In this document: positions 21,772 to 33,348 of the stretch, in pieces | How the letters are laid out: each line of letters opens with the position of its first letter | Position numbering within the stretch: position 1 is the first letter of the stretch | Source of the DNA: Notospermus geniculatus | Taxonomy: Eukaryota; Nemertea; Pilidiophora; Heteronemertea; Lineidae | DNA: 64,000 bases | Assembly: GCA_002633025.1 (NCBI GenBank) | Contig: NMRB01000609.1 | Coordinates: 15,894 to 79,893 of the forward strand | Reading direction: 5' to 3' | Position numbers and translations under genes: made by a program | Notes under the pieces: model-generated | Databases searched by the model: none | The model's input: only the letters and a program-made list of their open reading frames with translations | Told to the model about the DNA's origin: nothing

Positions 21772-24700
21772 ATGAAGATCGTTATTCTCTGCACTCTGTT
21801 TGTCACCACATTCGGTCGTCATCTTGGTGAGTCGAACTCATTTTCCCGACACACTTTCTTGGTATTCTGCCGCTTACAAACTACTAGTATGTAGCTCAGG
21901 TGCAAAAATATCCTGTTTGATAAATATAAATTCAGAACTGTTCGTTGATTCAGTCTTTGCAATGACAAAAATTTAGAACTCGCCCATTTTCGAGCTGCAC
22001 ACTACTGCACCTGCTGTGAGAGCATTTGGACGGACGACAATACATGTATCTAGAATCATTCCACTTGACTTCAGGGGATGACCGGGTGTCTATTCGTGAT
22101 CTTGGACCTGTTAACGAGGAGCATCCACAGGAGCTCAATATCCAACTGAATAGCCGAAGCGGCGAGTCGAAAGTTTTGAATCTCCGTCGACGGGACAGTT
22201 TGAATCTGGATGCGCCAGTATACACGAGTGGTGAGGATGGGAAAGTGAAAAGACTGTACATTCGAGATTTGGTAAGTACGGCGATGTATCTGCATCCTAG
22301 AATATTGCATCCGATATATATCTATAAAATTGAGATTTGGTTTACCATTCTTGATTATTGAACTCGATGAAGGAACTGAACAAATTCCAGGGGTTCGGCA
22401 TCATCAGCCCTTATTGTCAATCATTCTCTTCTTCAGGATTCGAAAGATGATAAATAAAAAGGCAATTTCCAGAATGTTTGCGAATTTTCGACCCCAACCG
22501 GGGTCTTCTTCAGGCTGGAATTTACAATCCGAAACTCTAGAACAGACTGAGCTGAAACCCAAATGTAGATCTGAGTTAGTTTAATTCCTCTAAGCTATAT
22601 TTTATAAACCCCCTTCCCTTAAGCCTAGTCAAGCCTTACATTGTTCACTAATTACTTTTCTGTTAGGTTGAGCAACCAACTTTAGGGGCTTGTACTCTTT
22701 TCTTTCCTTAATTGCTGTCACGTCCCGTTTGGATGGGATACTTCAGATCTACATTTGGGTTTCAGCTCAGTCTGTTCTAGAGTTTCGGATTGTAAAGTTC
22801 CAGCCTGAAGATGACCCCGGTTGGGGTCGAAAATTCGCAAACATTCTGGAAATTGCCTTTTTATTTATCATAATTGTGTGTCAATTTTTGTGCTTGCCTT
22901 CTCTCAGGATTCGAAAGCATACCACGATGTTGAAAACGGAGGAGCCTTCCTTGTGAAAAGTGAACGAACCGAAAGTGGCTTGTTCAGGAAGAGCATCGTA
23001 AGAATAATGTCAATTAACAAGACTTGCATGCACATTTGTATAATGAGATGCTGTTCTAACGTCATTGGTCACATACCTAACATCACGCTCTGCCCTGCGA
23101 CCATGACATTCTTGAGTAAGCCAATAGGCTGAGACTCACCAAAGTCTTCACAGTATTTTGATATGGAATTTCTGTGTCACTTGTTTTAAAAAAGATCCAT
23201 CATCCGCCTTTCATGAGGACTATGATAAATTCCAAAACTGTAATCGTCAATTTCAGCGTGGCATTCTTGATGACGGAGACCATGAGATCCTCCTGGAACC
23301 GGCCATCGACGCAAACGATGCATCTAGAAAGCGAGCCGCTGATGGAGAAGTGGAGCATACTATGGTCAGGAGAAAGATTGAAAGGAATCATATTGATGAC
23401 GGTAGATATTCGATTCGGCCAAGTTTTATCGCATGCTGTTCCAATCCTGAGCATTGAAATGGGCCACCTAGCCGTTCCAGGGCTTGCAAGTTGGACTGGT
23501 TCTTCATATAACCAACGTACTTTTCTCGTTGGTCGAACAGAGAATGGCAATACTTTAGTATCTTAATTCAATGGCTTAATTGCTTCTCAAGCTGCTTTTT
23601 ACTTTTACCACCAGTTATCTGAAGTGACTTTACAGTTGCGAAACATTTCATCTCAATTTTTCACATTCTAGGTATAGTATTTATTGAGCAGTCACCAATG
23701 GTGAAGCGATCCGGACCTGACGATCCAGTCATCGTCGACAGGAGATCGGAACGAAACATCACCATCGACAGACGCGCTGACGAATCCCTCTATACAGTTG
23801 AGTTACTGGTTGTAGTTGATATTACGAGGCTTATAAGAGGTGAGGTACCAACAAGCTACCTTCGCTCTGTACTGAGTTCACTGTGAAATGCTTCGACCTT
23901 GGAAGGGTTGGGCAATTTTTGCATCGTTATTTTGTCATCCCACTTTTCAAGGTCACATCAATAAAAGAAAATTTAGAAGTGGATTGGCTTTCTTTCAGAT
24001 TTTCGTCAGTTGATAAAGTTAAGGAATACTACGCACTGATGGTTGTAGGGGTAGGTTTATATCATTTGAGACCAGGAGATCATCGCTTCTAAGAGTTTTC
24101 AGTATAAGCATTCATATCATAGGCCTACATTGAGTTTGATAGAAACCACACAGATGAGCCGCCAACGTCCTAAGGAAGTTCACATTGGCCTACAGTTGGA
24201 AGCTTCTCATATTGTTGCTGATACAATGGTAGTGCTAGACTGCAGAAGTGGCTTTTTAACCCACACCTCCTCGGGTTGCATTGGTAAGACTCGAAGTATA
24301 CATGTGCCCACTGCGCCACCATATTTGCAGTTAAACGACATCGCTATTAGAGAGTTCTTACTGGCCGGCAAGAAACGAATGATAAAATTTTCATCTGATC
24401 TATCCCGCTGTTTGCAGGTGGATCTTCGTTATGCAAACATCAAGTCTGACTACAAAATAACCGTGAAACTTGCGGGGTTTTACTTTCTGGATGTAAGTAA
24501 CAAGCCAAAAATATCAGTTTACACCAAACTCCAATAGTAAACAAACCGATCGTAAAGGAATTTTGTAAGGACACTTTTGGCCCCTACATGTACCTCAGAT
24601 ATACTGCACCTTGAAAACTGCATGCAAATTGGGACATTTACTTGTTTTTCTCCCTACGCTAGGCCGCTTCCAAATCAGCCGTGACTTCAGATTACGCATT

Positions 24701-27700
24701 CAGTAATGGCACCCTACAAGCAGGGAAGTCATTAGACGCATTCACGCCATGGCGACAAGGTAAAGTCAGCAGCTTGCCGAGCCACGATCATGCCATGCTC
24801 TTCAGTGGGTAAGCTGAACACCATTTACTTTTTTCAAATGTAATCAATATCCTGAGAGAAGCGATTTCATGTCTTATTNGGCATTCTTTGACTTGGTTGA
24901 TTTTAGACTCCAAATATGTTTTCTGACAATCATTCGGCTTTGATTTGTTGTTTAATCTACATGTAGATACGACTTGGTGACGAGCGAAGGAAAGACTAGT
25001 CTCGCAGGTGAGAACACCACGTGTCGTCGGGTGCCATTTTGGCCAATGAACCGACTTGATTCCCAAAGATTATACTTCGGCTACTAAAATATTAGAGTAC
25101 ATGTAGTCTCGCGTGGGGAAAACAAGCCAAATAGGAATTTCCAAGTCCACAAAAGTTGTAACTTACGACAGAATCGCTGCACCTGTTCGTTTCTGTATCA
25201 GATGATTTCCAGCACATTACATGTATTTGATTACATGTAGATGCATTATAATTACGATAAAGAGTCAACATGTTATATTTCTAGGTCTTGCATGGGTAGG
25301 GACAATCTGCTCGGATACCATCCCGAATTCTATTGTTGAGGACTTCGGAAGATTCGGATATGTTGGCGTTGCTGCGCATGAACTTGCGCATGGGTAGGTG
25401 GTTATCCAGTAACACAGACTACAGAGTCAGAACTATTTAAGGATAGTCAGAAGTCGCTTTTTTCAGTTTTTTGCATTGAAATTTTTGAATAATGCATTTT
25501 CCCTTTAGTTTTCTAGATTTTTCTTTTAAAATTTTACAGTTTTGTTCTATTTACCACAAAATTTAAAGAATCATGTAAATTTTTTTCAAAAACAACAAAT
25601 AAGAGGAAATTGCTTAAAGGGTATTGCTTAAAGCCTCACTGTATTGAATTCAGAAAGTGCTTACGTCCTCCGACGTTAGTGTAGTGTAAAATGTACTATA
25701 CTCTATCTGAATGCATTAGAGCTTTGCCTGCAGTTTTTTCAGAAAGTGCTTATGTCCTCCGACGTTAGTGTAGTGTAAAATGTACTATACTCTATCTGAA
25801 TGCATTAGAGCTTTGCCTGCAGTTTTTTCGTTGTGTGCTGAAAACTAGGTCTTGATTCTTGAAGTACGTATCAGGTAAGCATTTTGGGGACCATCACGAG
25901 GCTGAGACTTCTAACTGCACAGTCCTAACACTTTGAAAATGTCGTAAAATTCAATACTGTGAGGCTTTAATGAATATCTTATTTTATTTTATTTTATTCT
26001 ATATTATTTTATGTCATTTGATATAATGAAGGTGTATCATCGTTTCAGCCTTGGAGGCAATCATGATGGTGAGGGTAACGAATGTAAGGCGGAAGACGCA
26101 TATATAATGGGAGGCGGGACGACGACGGAAGCAACGCGAAAGAACCCTTATAACTTTTCGCCATGTTCTATCGAGCAGTTTCAAGCCAAGCTCAAGGAGT
26201 TGGATGAGTAAGAAAACACAAATGCGTTGATGAGTTTCAGAGTAGAGACTTCTTTATTTTTAAAGAGACATTAGAGATTCATTTCAATAATCTGTATATG
26301 GTAGCATTAAGCAAATGTCTGGGTCACCGAGAAACGCGGTGATTTTATTGATGCTAGCCGAGCGTAATCGTGTCCAATTCTGCTGCTTCAGCAATGGAAA
26401 GAACTGCCTAAAAAATGCAGCGTCATCAGCAGGACCAGAAGTGACTAAACCTCCAGGTCAGGTGTATGGGCCCGATGTTCAGTGTTCGCGACTCGGACCA
26501 GGAGCGAAGTACCTAGCTGTAAGCAATTAAAATGTCCTTTCGACGGCTGAATTTTCTGAAATGTGGTTGTGTCGGTTTATCAAATGAACACACGCTGTAA
26601 GCCTTAGAATTTGCATCATGCATGGTATCACTTGATGGATGAGGACTTTTTTGGTCTTCAGGGAAACACAATCAACCACGAATCTATATGTAAGAACATT
26701 CAGTGTACGAAGCCCAACATTTCTAGCTGGTGGATTTTGGGACCTGCTCTGCGTGGAACAACATGCGGGAACAAGAAGGTTGGTGGATAATTAGATCAGA
26801 CGTGAAATTTAGGCCTACCTGTAAGAGGGATTTGAAATCGAATCGAGAGGAGATATCATATGAGAAGACACTAACTGCATTTTTTGCTGATCAAATCAAA
26901 AAAAATCATGTCAGCGAACGATGTATATTGATTGTTTGTTTTCAGTGGTGTTTTGAAGGTGATTGTGTGTACGACGAGAAGGCCCCATCGGCTCCAGGTA
27001 GGTCTAATCATGATCGAAGTTTACCGACAAAAGCAATGATATCACTGAATATTTAACCTGATGAGGTTTCCAGGCCCTCTTGCTAGTCACCATCCTTGTA
27101 GGTCAGACAGAATAGCTTGCTTCATCACCAAACTCGTCTGGAGCGATTCACGAAACACGAACTCACTTCTGAATCAAATTCTTGTAGACTGAACAATTTT
27201 CTTTCCTCCAACCAATTATTCTCATTTTTAGCCGATTGTATGTTCGGTGACTCTACTCTGACACTGAATGGCATGTCCTGTGCCCAAATCGTTTCCCAGG
27301 CACTGACGGGATGCTATCACTATGAGAAGCACTGCTGCAAATCATGCCCTGCTCATAAATTGACAAATCCTGGTAGGTATAATTAACGACACTCGCAGAT
27401 AAATCGTTTGGCTTGAATGACCTGACTCGAGCTATTGTTAGCCCATGCTGTGGCGTACATGTACATGTACGTACATGTACATAAAGTCTAGCCTAAAAAC
27501 CATCTAGGCCTGCTATTGATCATCGCTGCACTTGGGAACGCTTCTGTTCTTTCAGACTGCCCCTACGGAGACAGGAGTGGCTGGTGTTCAATTATCAAGA
27601 CTAGTCCCGGCTATTGCTACTCCTCTTATAACGCAAATCTGTGTTGCAAGTCCTGCGCTGATGCGAATGACACGTCCAATCCACGTAAGTCAATGCAGTG

Positions 27701-28174
27701 TCTGCAGTGTCTTTAGGGGATGCATATGCACGTGACAGTACGTATATTGTGTTTCTTTCAATTGAAATTTTGGAATTTGCGTGTGAAAATTACCGTTGTT
27801 AGCGTTGCATAACACTCTATTACATGTATTTTTCTCGGAGCCTTAAGAGGGCAATCACTGACGCAACAAAATGGCCGCCGGTGCTGTTGCCGTCGTTGAC
27901 GGCAAAACGCACGGCACTGACGATGGAAAACGCCAAAAAATGATGGGCGTGGCCAGTTCTGTCTTCACTCGTTGACATACCTTGAAAGTCTTCACTGACC
28001 GGTGTATTCCGTTCTGATTCGTTTTCGATCCGGTGTTTTCAGACTGCTCCTTCGGAGACAGGAGTGGTTGGTGCACGGGAAATATCCCGGCTAGTCCCGG
28101 CTATTGCTACAGCGAGTACAATGAAAATCTGTGTTGCAAGTCATGCGCTGCAGTAAAGGACACGTCCATCCCAG
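21772..28174 (+). CDS. ADAMTS-like zinc metalloprotease with PLAC-like modules, gene B (frameshifted copy)
   Basis: Secreted reprolysin-type protease, tandem paralogue of gene A. Exons: 21772-21826 (signal peptide MKIVILCTLFVTTFGRHL), 22054-22271, 22908-22997 and 23257-23401 (prodomain, with RKR), 23672-23839 (basic RR before the catalytic start YTVELLVVVD), 23999-24050, 24418-24492, 24663-24808, 24967-25007, 25285-25393, 26049-26207, 26392-26518, 26662-26778, 26946-26997, 27232-27372, 27556-27684, 28043-28174. The zinc site reads HELAHGLGGNHD across the 25393/26049 junction, and the Met-turn is in AYIMGGG. The 26392-26997 exons form an ADAMTS-type cysteine-rich region (PGQVYGPDVQCS, GTTCGNKK, WCFEGDCV). 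Three PLAC-like six-cysteine modules follow. Odd points: two extra bases near 23822 relative to gene A break the frame before the 23839 donor, and A's terminal exon has no counterpart. If the last intron were retained, a stop would follow within about ten codons. Confidence 0.85.
22447..22904. mobile_element. Foldback element flanked by 14-base target duplication
   Basis: The left arm begins ATGATAAATAAAAAGGCAAT, passes through GACCCCAACCGGGGTC and AAACTCTAGAACAGACTGAG, and reaches GTAGATCTGA at about 22574. The same sequence returns inverted from about 22743 to 22875. TCAGGATTCGAAAG occurs immediately before the left arm (22433-22446) and again at 22904-22917, a likely target-site duplication. 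The second copy is the 3' splice site and first bases of a prodomain exon. Related elements lie at 48611-48795 and, as a single arm, at 37480-37560. Confidence 0.85.
25651..25828. repeat. 89-base tandem duplication
   Basis: Two adjacent units beginning CAGAAAGTGCTTA differ at only one visible position (ACGTCC versus ATGTCC). They lie in the intron between the two exons that form the zinc-binding motif of gene B. The near-identity points to a recent event. Confidence 0.9.
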
Positions 28175-28332
28175 GTGAGGTAGGCCTAATAGTTACAGGG
28201 TGTTAAAGGCATCTTGTTAGTGTTTCTTTCAATCAAAGTGCACGACTTCACGCTTTTGTGGTGCTCGACGTAGACCGCACCCTGGGCATCTCCTTCCNTT
28301 TCCACTCTTTCAGCCTCTTGAGTTGGCAGGTC

Positions 28333-28372
28333 ATAGCCAGCTGAGCGCAAGGCCCTCGGGCCTCTTGTTTAC
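28333..28372 (+). repeat. 3' end fragment of a Pearl/HINE-like repeat
   Basis: AGCTGAGCGCAAGGCCCTCG followed by GGCCTCTTGTTT matches the terminal pattern GTGAGC + short spacer + GC-rich hairpin that ends the repeat copies at 35123 and 40384. No body of the element precedes it. Confidence 0.45.
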
Positions 28373-28374
28373 AT

Positions 28375-28496
28375 TAGTGAGCTTTCGCAACCGCCCGGTT
28401 AGGTCCTACGACTACGTTTATCTATTGTGTGAGTTGACTCGAACAATAGATAAACGTTGTTGTAGGGCCTAACCGGGTGGTTGCGAAAGCTCACTA
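28375..28496. mobile_element. MITE with AGTGAGCTTTCGCAACC ends
   Basis: AGTGAGCTTTCGCAACCGCC and CGGTTAGG are mirrored by CCTAACCGGGTGGTTGCGAA and AGCTCACT. The inner arms read GTTTATCTATTG and CAATAGATAAAC. It lies just downstream of gene B. A related single end occurs at about 31898. Confidence 0.9.
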
Positions 28497-28859
28497 TTGA
28501 TGTAAATACATGTATTCAAACGCGATGTAAAAACTTTCGTGGAGCGACAAAAATAACAATAAGACGTGATTCAGAGCGCCATCGAGTGGTGCTATTTTAG
28601 GATACCCATCTTATCCACGGAAGGATAGAGTTGCACTAAATGTGGCTCGAATATGCCTTAGCTTTTACCAATGACGTCTAAATATCATGCGGTTATTCGT
28701 ATTTTGTTTCATGACAACTTCTATTTAGCGATATTTATTTTTTTTCAATTTTTCTCGGCTGAAAATTCTGAGAGTGGCGTCTATTTTGGGCTCGAATTGT
28801 TCCAATTATGTCTTGCTTCGACAAATGAAGCTACTTCTCGTCTAAATTTGGAGCCGAGG

Positions 28860-29842
28860 AATATTTCANGAGGGCGCGTCCCAGCGTTCCATTCATGTCA
28901 GACCTGCCCTTGGCTCGAATATCTATGAGTCCTGCGTTCACTCATTCCGGACTGGATTATTTCGGCCCGATGTTAGTAAAACGAGGTTTGAGTAAATTAG
29001 GCACCATTAAGCGGTGGTGCTGTTTGATTACCTGCTTGAGCACGAGGGCTGTTCACTTGGAATTGGCTGCCTCCCTCGAGACTGATGCATTCATACTTGC
29101 CATGCGGAGGTTCATTGCGAGGCGTGGTAAACCCAGTCATATTTACAGTGATCGAGGCACTAATTTCATTGGAGCAGTCCGCGAGCTCGGGTTGGCTGTA
29201 GCAGCGTTGAACGCAGACGATAGGGTGCAGAGTTTTCTGGCAAATAATTCCATTCAGTGGCATTTCAACCCACCAAGGGCTGCTCACATGGGTGGCGCAT
29301 GGGAGCGCTTGGTGCGCTCGGTCAAGAAAGCGCTAAGAGCAACCTTGCAAAATGCGTTGGTACATGAGGATACCTTGCACACTGCTCTTTGTGAAGTGGA
29401 GTCCATTGTAAACAGTAGACCCTTGACGTACGTCGCATCCAATCCTTCCGAATTGGAGCCCCTCACTCCCAGCCATTTTCTTCTCGGCCGTTCGGGTTGT
29501 GTTTCATCGCCCGTTGCCGAGGGTGATGATGGCCTGTCAAGCCGTAAACGCTGGCGACAATGCCAGTTTTTGGCTGATCACTTTTGGCGACGCTGGCGTA
29601 GGGAATACCTTCCGACGCTTACCGTCAGATCAAAGTGGTTGGCTGAAAAACGCAATCTTCAGGTGGTGGATGATGTTGTTCTTCTTATGGACTCCAACGC
29701 CCCCAGGGGGCAGTGGTCTTTGGCCCGCGTGATTGAAGTAATGCCAGGAAGGGATGGGCGTGTGCGTACTGTCAGAGTCAGAACGCCATCTGGCGAGTTG
29801 GTTCGTCCTGCGTCTCAGATCTGCCTCTTGGAGGAAGTGTGA
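28860..29842 (+). pseudogene. BEL/Pao retrotransposon integrase and C-terminal region (5'-truncated)
   Basis: An open frame ending at a TGA at 29842 encodes the integrase of a BEL/Pao LTR retrotransposon. Counting from the Met at 28895, catalytic acidic residues are visible at D21 (HSGLDYFGP), D86 (YSDRGTNF) and E137 (GGAWERL). The segment before it (RPSVPFMSDLP) is the linker after the zinc finger, and one ambiguous base lies at 28869. The C-terminal part (KRWRQCQFLADHFWRRWRRE onward) is the domain that follows integrase in BEL/Pao polyproteins. Gag, protease, reverse transcriptase and RNase H are absent upstream, so this copy cannot move on its own. It lies between protease gene B and its LTR. 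Confidence 0.9.
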
Positions 29843-30494
29843 TGTGAATGAATGAAGTAGGAGTAAAGTACATGTAGAATAACTAGACTTGATATTACTT
29901 GGTGACCGATGATAATACTTTCGGGCTTTGGCATCTGCGTAATGCGCAGGTGGTGTTTATTGTGTGTGTAAATTAAATTGGTACTGGTATTGATTATTAA
30001 CGGGATAGTATATGAAGACTGAATTGCCGAAGATTTGAATCTAGCCTAGTTGACATGGTTAAAGTTCGTTCGTACTAGTTTGCGTTTTGAATTGTGTTTT
30101 TTTTGTGTAGCACTATTGATGGGATGGGCGTGTGCGTACTGTCAGAGTCAGAACGCCATCTGGCGAGTTGGTTCGTCCTGCGTCTCATGCAGATCTGCCT
30201 ATTGGAGGAAGTGTAATGTGAATGAATGAAGTAGGAGTAAAGTACATGTAGAATAACTAGACTTGATATTATTTGGTGACCGATGATAATACTTTCGGGC
30301 TTTGGCATCTGCGTAATGCGCAGGTGGTGTTTATTGTGTGTGTAAATTAAATTGGTACTGGTATTGATTATCAACGGGATAGTATATGAAGACTGAATTG
30401 ACGAAGATTTGAATCTAGCCTAGTTGACATGGTTAAAGTTCGTTCTTACTAGTTTGCGTTTTGAATTGTGTTTTTTTTTGTGTAGCACTATTGA
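29751..30494 (+). repeat. Tandem duplication of the BEL/Pao 3' end
   Basis: The segment from GGGATGGGCGTGTGCGTACT, covering the last codons and 3' untranslated region, is repeated with a period of 370 bases (29751 and 30121). The copies differ at few positions, including a short insertion (CATG) near the coding end in copy 2. Confidence 0.95.
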
Positions 30495-30568
30495 AAATAT
30501 GAGAATCTGTAGGAGGTGGATTTAGTTGGGTCCTGCAGCCCATGGATGGGGCAGCAGGGGGGCCGGCT

Positions 30569-31046
30569 TGTTACGAATTATAGGGTTAAAGTTGGGGTTG
30601 TTACGTGCTATTGGTCTTTGGTCTGTTTTCACGGGTCCGTCTTCCAGGAATTCTGTCTGACCATAGGCCTATTTGCCGTTCAATAGCTTTAGTGTCGGGN
30701 AAGTTCACTGGTATTTCAGACCACAACATACCGACCTCATAATGGCCACTCGGTATGCGACGCAACGTAGAGTCCAGACGCTCCTGGGCTTTCAGATCAT
30801 TCATAGAATAGGGCTTTTTTGAGATGGGAGTAGTACCAAAGCTGTCAGTTTGGTATGTAGTAAAATCCAGCTTCCTCGTCTTTTTTCTAAGATTTTATGC
30901 ATTTTTCTTCACAGGCCTGTATTTTTATAAGTTGTCTATACTTTGCTTTCAGTCGACCTGTTCGTCCACTGTCTCGTTGTACCGTTGACGTTACTATGGA
31001 ATAAACATCATTTGGAAAACTGAAAATGGAATCGTTGTCATTAACA
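30569..31046 (+). mobile_element. BEL/Pao 3' LTR
   Basis: A purine-rich tract (GGGGCAGCAGGGGGGCCGGC) directly precedes TGTTACGAATTATAGGG, a start typical of BEL/Pao LTRs. The probable end is GTTGTCATTAACA, because an independent fragment at 33349-33444 stops at the same base. AATAAA is present at 31000. One ambiguous base lies at 30700. No matching 5' LTR exists in the window upstream. Confidence 0.7.
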
Positions 31047-31049
31047 TTC

Positions 31050-31985
31050 CCCATTGCATAAAAAGTCTTTTAACCGCCGAATATAACTATGTCCCAGAAT
31101 CAGAACACTTGGGATCTCCATTGTACTATAGCAGTACAGAAATATTTACAGATGAAATAATCGATATACAAAATTTACAAGTAAGTGGAACCAATCTTAT
31201 TCTGAGTGTATTTATGATGATGCACTAATTTATATCAAACTAACTCAAAACACGTGCGTGCGTGGCGAGGGTATAAAACTGTTCCCCCACCGACACCATT
31301 AGAAGCAATATGAAATAAGGTTAGTTCACTGAGATATCCATTGGCAGGATTCTGGCAGCTACAAATCACCATTGAAGAGACACTGTAGTCAAAACGAGAT
31401 GTGCAGAAAAGCCTCCACATTGGCTCCATGAGTCCAGGCCAAGTAAAGTTCCAGCAATTCAACAACGATAAACACTGAGACTTATTCCATATTGCTTCTA
31501 ATGTGTTTCGGCCCTAGGGCCTCATCAGGATGGTAGATCAATATATCTTGCTTAGATCTGCTTATTAACCCAATATTTTCATCAGTAAACAACCCGAACA
31601 CCCACTGAAGTTGTTTAAAGAATTAAAAATTAAAAGAATTTAAAATCTCTGGTAAAAACCCAGTCAAGTTTTATGTGATAATCACGAAACGACAGCAAAC
31701 AGTCAACAACTTTGGATCTTTTTTAAAGAAACATGGGAACAACCAATATTGATCATTGTAAATTTCAAATACTTTATTAATCCACCAGAGAAACAGGAGG
31801 TAAGCCCCACCCATCCTCACCCACCTACCTCATACCCATTCAAAAATCAGAAACCGAGCCAAGTCTAATGCAAGATATCTTAACCATACCAAACTGTAGC
31901 GAGCTTTCACAACCACTCAGTCAGACCCAACAAAGTTCTATGTTAGTACTTTTCAACTCAATCGGTAAGTACAAGTCGTATAAGG
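31050..31985. other. No supported gene; degraded inverted repeat
   Basis: About 31298-31340 (TTAGAAGCAATATGAAATAAG) and 31474-31506 (CTTATTCCATATTGCTTCTAA) are inverse to each other. They are followed by TTTCGGCCCTAGGGCCTCATC at about 31508. This looks like a small decayed foldback element. No exon is supported. Confidence 0.45.
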
Positions 31986-31988
31986 AAC

Positions 31989-32126
31989 TAAAGCTGAATT
32001 CATACTTGGATCGCCGACGGTCAGCTTCCGATGCGCGATCGAGTTTGACCAATTGGAATTTTACATTCCTGATCACGTGCTGACATGACGCACGTCGTTC
32101 GCCGACCGTTGTTTGAATTCAGCTTA
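31989..32126. mobile_element. MITE with TAAAGCTGAATTCA ends
   Basis: TAAAGCTGAATTCATACTTGG and CGCCGACGGTC are mirrored by CGCCGACCGTTG and TTTGAATTCAGCTTA. About 138 bases, no coding capacity. Confidence 0.75.
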
Positions 32127-32580
32127 ACTGGGCAGTTTTGAAAGCTTACTAATAAATGTTCGAAATGTTAATATACACTTTACACTACGTACAGTACAAT
32201 GCCATAAAACCCAAAGCTGTCATGTTCGGTGTTAGAGCTGCACTATTTCTACTCCCCATGAAAAGCACAGTTCGAAACACATAATATCAAGGGTGGTAAA
32301 GGTACAAATCACAATTTTAGTATTCATAAAAATAATACCATTAATACTGTACAAAAATGCATACCATTTCCAAAATATTTTGCCATGTCCAAGAAATTAA
32401 CAAGTTAATCTCGGTTTCCTTTTTTGAGAAACACACTGTACACGTTACTACACATTCTACAACCTTCGCCAGCCGTGACTAATTCAATCGACGCAAATTG
32501 ATTTGGTCAGCGCATGACCACCAAATCGTCAATCGCGTGCGTACGGACACACAAGCGATCATTTCTTCGTAACCATGCGC

Positions 32581-32772
32581 TTAAAGCGAATCGATAGCGA
32601 AAAAATTTGATTTAGAAATAGAATTTGAAAGGGGACGAATTTTCAGGAAAAAAATGTAAACAAACTTCTCCAGAATGTCAACAAACAAATTTTCGTGCAT
32701 TTTGATTGGCTGAATTTTGTGTTTAGAAACACCAGCCAAATGTAAACAAAATCCGCTATCGATTCGCTTTAA
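32581..32772. mobile_element. TTAA-ended MITE, TTAAAGCGAATCGATAGCG family
   Basis: TTAAAGCGAATCGATAGCG and its exact inverse CGCTATCGATTCGCTTTAA bound 192 bases containing AATTTT/TGTAAACAAA words in both orientations. The flanks (CGGACACACAAGCG and GGTTATGTGTCCGCG) also show weak inverse similarity, so an older outer element may surround it. Confidence 0.85.
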
Positions 32773-33348
32773 ACCCACGGTTATGTGTCCGCGCGATTTG
32801 ACCACGCATGGCCAAGAGAAAATCGAGGTTCGTAAATACAGCCCTCTATGTGGCATTCAGGTCTTGGACTCCAACCTGTGAACATCAGGTTTGGACTCGC
32901 CAATCGGTGACTGTAACTGTGACCTATGTATATAAAAGCTGTATTTTGAAAAAAAATGGAAATATACAAGAAGAAAGGACCTCGATCTTCAAGTTGTTTC
33001 GGATGCTTGCTACCCCCATAATAAGTGTCCGAATGACTGGGCCAATATCGAAACAATCTGGATTTGGGCGACATCCTGATAAATTGATAAATGCGCAATA
33101 TCCAGCAACAAATTGAAAAACAAAACAACAAAAAAAGTAAAACCTTTGTAATCACAAGACAGTCGTCAAATTAATCAATGTTTCTATTCAATATTAAAAA
33201 TGCTCGATGTAAGCAATCAACATTTTAACACAATACGCACACAAGCTGTGGCATTTCTCAGTACTCTTTTCAACTCGTCGCCTGTTTTACATAATCCTTT
33301 GATCATAAGGTTACACTATTCGCATTACGGCATACTAGTAGTGCTCGC

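Noticed and set aside
31508-31535. On the minus strand CCTGATGAGGCCCTAGGGCC followed by GAAAC looks like the catalytic core of a hammerhead ribozyme (CUGAUGA, stem II, GAAA). The CTGAAGA…GGGGTCGAAA motif of the 22.8, 37.5 and 48.7 kb elements is similar.
   Set aside because: No downstream cleavage triplet followed by a strand pairing with the bases before CTGATGA could be found. In the other copies an extra base separates CTGAAGA from the stem. The stem alone can be explained as a repeat-family hairpin.
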